The notes beneath the pieces were generated by a model, which searched no databases, was not told the origin of the DNA, and was given only the letters and a program-made list of their open reading frames with translations. A stretch of DNA of 15,935 nt from Planctomycetota bacterium (lineage in GTDB: Bacteria; Planctomycetota; Planctomycetia; Pirellulales; Pirellulaceae), in contig JAJSAJ010000644.1 in NCBI GenBank assembly GCA_024274855.1, positions 1 to 15,935 on the forward strand, given 5' to 3'. The translations under genes and the position numbers were made by a program. Shown here piece after piece: positions 13,546-15,935 of the stretch (its first letter is position 1; each line of letters opens with the position of its first letter).

Positions 13546-15935
13546 ATGGGACTTTCATCAGCACTCACGACGGCGTTGACCGGACTGAACGCAGCGGAAA
13601 CGCAAATTGACGTGTCGGGAAACAACCTGGCTAATGCCCAAACGGTCGGATTCAAGGCATCCGATGTCGTTTTTGCCACCCAGTTTCTGCGAACGCTCAG
13701 CCAAGGCTCGGCGCCGACCGACAACACAGGCGGATCGAATCCTCGACAACTGGGCCTGGGAGTCCAGGTCGCGGGCATCACGCCCAACTTCTCCCAGGGA
13801 ACACTCGAAATCAGTTCGCGCCCATCCGATCTTGCTATCCAGGGCGAGGGGTTCTTCATCGTGGAAGGTCAACAGGGAGAACCACTCTATACGCGAAACG
13901 GGATCTTCTCGACCAATTCGCAAAACGAGTTCGTCTCGGCGACCGGAAATCGCTTACTCGGTTTCGGTGTGGATGAGTTCTACAACTTGCAAACAACGGA
14001 ACTTGTCCCGTTGACCATTCCGCTCGGTTCCGCCGCCGCGGCCCAAGCCACTCAAAACGTCTACCTAAACGGAAACCTCACACCGACAGGTGATATTGCG
14101 GACATGGCGGAGGTCATTGAAAGCGACGTTCTCGGCGATGGGATGGTTCCGAGACCAGACGTACATGACGCGACCAACCCCATGGTCATGGAAGTCGCCC
14201 AGAAGCCCAACGCGAGCGGGAGCACCAGCAGTACAGGGGGAAGCGGATCGTCCTTCATCGCGGGCGATCAATTCGAATATGTATTCACGTTCGTTGACGG
14301 AACGGGCAAAGAGACGTTGCGCTCCAAGTCGACCATCTCGTCGACCATAGCCGCCAATGGCGAAAACATCACACTTTCCACCCTGCCAACAAGTCCGCTC
14401 GACGCCCTCTGGGCTCCGCAATATGACCAGCTGAACGTCTATCGCCGCAAGCTGGGCGTGGTTACCGGCGACCCGGAAGCCGATTTTCGCCTGGTTGGCA
14501 CAACGCCTCAAGCAAGCGCCTCGTTTGTCGATAACGGAATCGCAGCCGGAACCCAACTGGATGAAACCGATTTGAATGGGATATATAGCTACTTGGTCAC
14601 CTTCTCGGGAACCGGCGTTGCCGAAAGCCGACCCTCGGAACTACTCGGCCCGGTTAGTCTGGTCAACGGCCGAGTACGACTGGACGATCTGCCATCAATC
14701 CCGAGTGGCCCGGGGATTCCCGAGTACGACACGATCAACATCTACCGCAACCTGTCGACGAACTCGGACGAGTTCTTTCGCGTGGCCCAACTGGCGCCGA
14801 CGGATGACTACACAGACTACCGGACGGATGCCGACATTTCGGACTTGACGAACCCGACAAACCAGCAACTCGACATGGATGGTCCGAAGATTACCAACGC
14901 CACGCTTCTGACCCAAGTCGTCAAACGCAACGGCTTGGAATACGAAACAGCCTTTCAGCCGGGCGAGCTGACCTATTCGGCTCGCAAAGGCGGTAATCTG
15001 CTGCAGGAGAAAACCTTTGACATCACCGACGAGACTACGGTCGGTGAATTCCTGCAGTTTCTTTCGGCAGCCTCCGGCATTCAGACTGCGACACCAGGAG
15101 ACCCCGATTCGATTCCCGGATCCGTTAACGGCATCCCCGGAGAGACCGGTACTCTATTGCCGGGCGCCGTCGTCACTGCCGATGGCCGGCTTCGCATCAT
15201 ATCGAACAACGGCACCGCCAACGCGCTGAATATTTCGTCGTCGGCCTTTAAGTTGACAGATCCGAACGGCACTTCGTCGACACCCAACATGGGATTCTCC
15301 AGCGCTCAAGAAGCGAGCGGGCAGAGTGCAACAACCGACTTCATCGTATACGATTCGCTTGGCATTCCGTTGGATGTTCGCCTGACAACGGTGCTTGAAT
15401 CTCGAGACGGCACAACAGCAACCTATCGGTGGTTTGCCGAATCGGGTGACAACGATCCGCTCGGCCCCGATCACAGCATAGCCGCCGGCACCGGTCTGAT
15501 TTCCTTTGACGGCGAGGGGAACATGATCCAGGCAAACGACGCGACCGTGGCGATTGACCGGCAGGATATCCCATCGTCCAATCCGTTGATTTTCGATCTC
15601 GACTTTGCACAGGTATCCGGTTTCGCGGCGGAGACGAGTGAAATCGCCGCATCACGGCAGGACGGGTCGGCGGTCGGAACGCTGACGAGCTACAGCGTGG
15701 GTGAAAGCGGATTGGTGACAGGCGTTTTCAGCAACGGCATCTCGCGTACATTGGGGCAAGTCCGTCTCGCTCGGTTCTCGAACCCCACCGGCCTGGAGCA
15801 GCGAGGTGAGAACACCTTTGGAATCGGCTTCAATTCCGGCTTGCCGGTTGAGGGGGATCCGGGCGATTTGGGGCTCGGTGGGATCGTCTCCGGGGCCTTG
15901 GAACTGTCGAACACCGACATCGGGGAAAGCCTGGT
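13546..15935 (+). CDS. flgE: Flagellar hook protein FlgE, large form (3' end outside window)
   Basis: FlgE polymerises into the hook, the universal joint of the flagellum. The first 796 codons are present with no stop; judged from other FlgE, ~45 residues (the C-terminal D0 helix) are missing. The N-terminus MGLSSALTTALTGLNAAE with NNLANAQTVGFKASD is the axial-protein motif. DLAIQGEGFFIV and YTRNGIF (~100-125) form the D1 core. Residues 243-~447 hold two tandem modules of about 100 residues, not part of the enterobacterial protein. A region at ~448-520 precedes the D2 domain, marked by DFIVYDSLGIPLDV (598-611), and the return to D1 includes LTSYSVGESGLVTGVFSNG and LARFSNPTGLEQRGENTF. The likely total of ~840 aa is about twice Salmonella FlgE (403 aa). 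A strong GGAGGGG precedes ATG 13546. Confidence 0.95.
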   Translation, partial: MGLSSALTTALTGLNAAETQIDVSGNNLANAQTVGFKASDVVFATQFLRTLSQGSAPTDNTGGSNPRQLGLGVQVAGITPNFSQGTLEISSRPSDLAIQGEGFFIVEGQQGEPLYTRNGIFSTNSQNEFVSATGNRLLGFGVDEFYNLQTTELVPLTIPLGSAAAAQATQNVYLNGNLTPTGDIADMAEVIESDVLGDGMVPRPDVHDATNPMVMEVAQKPNASGSTSSTGGSGSSFIAGDQFEYVFTFVDGTGKETLRSKSTISSTIAANGENITLSTLPTSPLDALWAPQYDQLNVYRRKLGVVTGDPEADFRLVGTTPQASASFVDNGIAAGTQLDETDLNGIYSYLVTFSGTGVAESRPSELLGPVSLVNGRVRLDDLPSIPSGPGIPEYDTINIYRNLSTNSDEFFRVAQLAPTDDYTDYRTDADISDLTNPTNQQLDMDGPKITNATLLTQVVKRNGLEYETAFQPGELTYSARKGGNLLQEKTFDITDETTVGEFLQFLSAASGIQTATPGDPDSIPGSVNGIPGETGTLLPGAVVTADGRLRIISNNGTANALNISSSAFKLTDPNGTSSTPNMGFSSAQEASGQSATTDFIVYDSLGIPLDVRLTTVLESRDGTTATYRWFAESGDNDPLGPDHSIAAGTGLISFDGEGNMIQANDATVAIDRQDIPSSNPLIFDLDFAQVSGFAAETSEIAASRQDGSAVGTLTSYSVGESGLVTGVFSNGISRTLGQVRLARFSNPTGLEQRGENTFGIGFNSGLPVEGDPGDLGLGGIVSGALELSNTDIGESL
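14272..14583 (+). repeat. FlgE internal module, copy 1 (residues 243-346)
   Basis: The copy runs from FEYVFTFVDGTGKETLRSKS through ITLSTLPTSP, YDQLNVYRR, FRLVGTTP and SFVDNG. It aligns by eye with the next copy at the positions Y-x-T-F, G-T-G-x-x-E-x-R-x-S, N-G, L-x-x-L-P-x-x-P, Y-D-x-x-N-x-Y-R, F-R and D near the end. The pattern suggests a beta-sandwich. DNA identity is low, so the duplication is old. Confidence 0.75.
14584..14886 (+). repeat. FlgE internal module, copy 2 (residues 347-447)
   Basis: The second copy starts YSYLVTFSGTGVAESRPSE and continues with VRLDDLPSIPSG, YDTINIYRN, FFRVAQLAP and YTDYRTDAD. It follows the first copy directly. Both lie between the N-terminal D1 core and the D2 domain, so they probably project from the hook surface. 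Confidence 0.75.

Overview
The window is the core of a bacterial flagellar gene cluster, read entirely on the + strand. Protein style suggests a planctomycete, probably a Rhodopirellula- or Blastopirellula-like member of the Pirellulaceae: a divergent FliG, a very large hook protein with inserted beta modules, a short FlgD, and a sensor-less histidine kinase beside a sigma-54 activator. The lineage is inferred from gene style and order, not from a marker gene. I see no RNA genes, mobile elements or CRISPR arrays.

Layout. Positions 3-3320 carry the end of a TPR protein, a FlgN-like export chaperone, a soluble histidine kinase and a sigma-54-dependent response regulator. The last two are translationally coupled (TAATG overlap). 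Next is a 300-bp regulatory gap (3321-3620). It holds two copies of the inverted repeat GGCA-N5-TGCC, a GC-rich hairpin, and a near-consensus -24/-12 promoter (TGGCATG-CGAC-TTGCA, 3560-3575) placed 45 bp before flgB. From 3621 to the right edge run flgB, flgC, fliE, fliF, fliG, fliH, fliI, fliJ, a MotE/YlxF-like gene, fliK, flgD and flgE (cut by the window end). There is no reversal of strand and no clear intrinsic terminator.

How the genes fit together. The kinase and regulator most likely switch on the flgB transcription unit through sigma-54 RNA polymerase, in the manner of FlrBC, FleSR or FlgSR. The unit encodes the MS ring (FliF), the rotor switch protein (FliG), the export ATPase complex (FliH, FliI, FliJ), the rod and rod-adapter proteins (FlgB, FlgC, FliE), the hook-length ruler (FliK), the hook cap (FlgD) and the hook (FlgE). 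The order fliJ-ylxF-fliK-flgD-flgE matches the Bacillus fla/che operon.

Most of the window is an ordinary flagellar locus. The points worth a second look are the sigma-54 promoter with its candidate twin enhancer sites, a FliG that lacks three of the five classical torque residues and the MFXF hinge, and a tandemly duplicated ~100-residue module inside FlgE.
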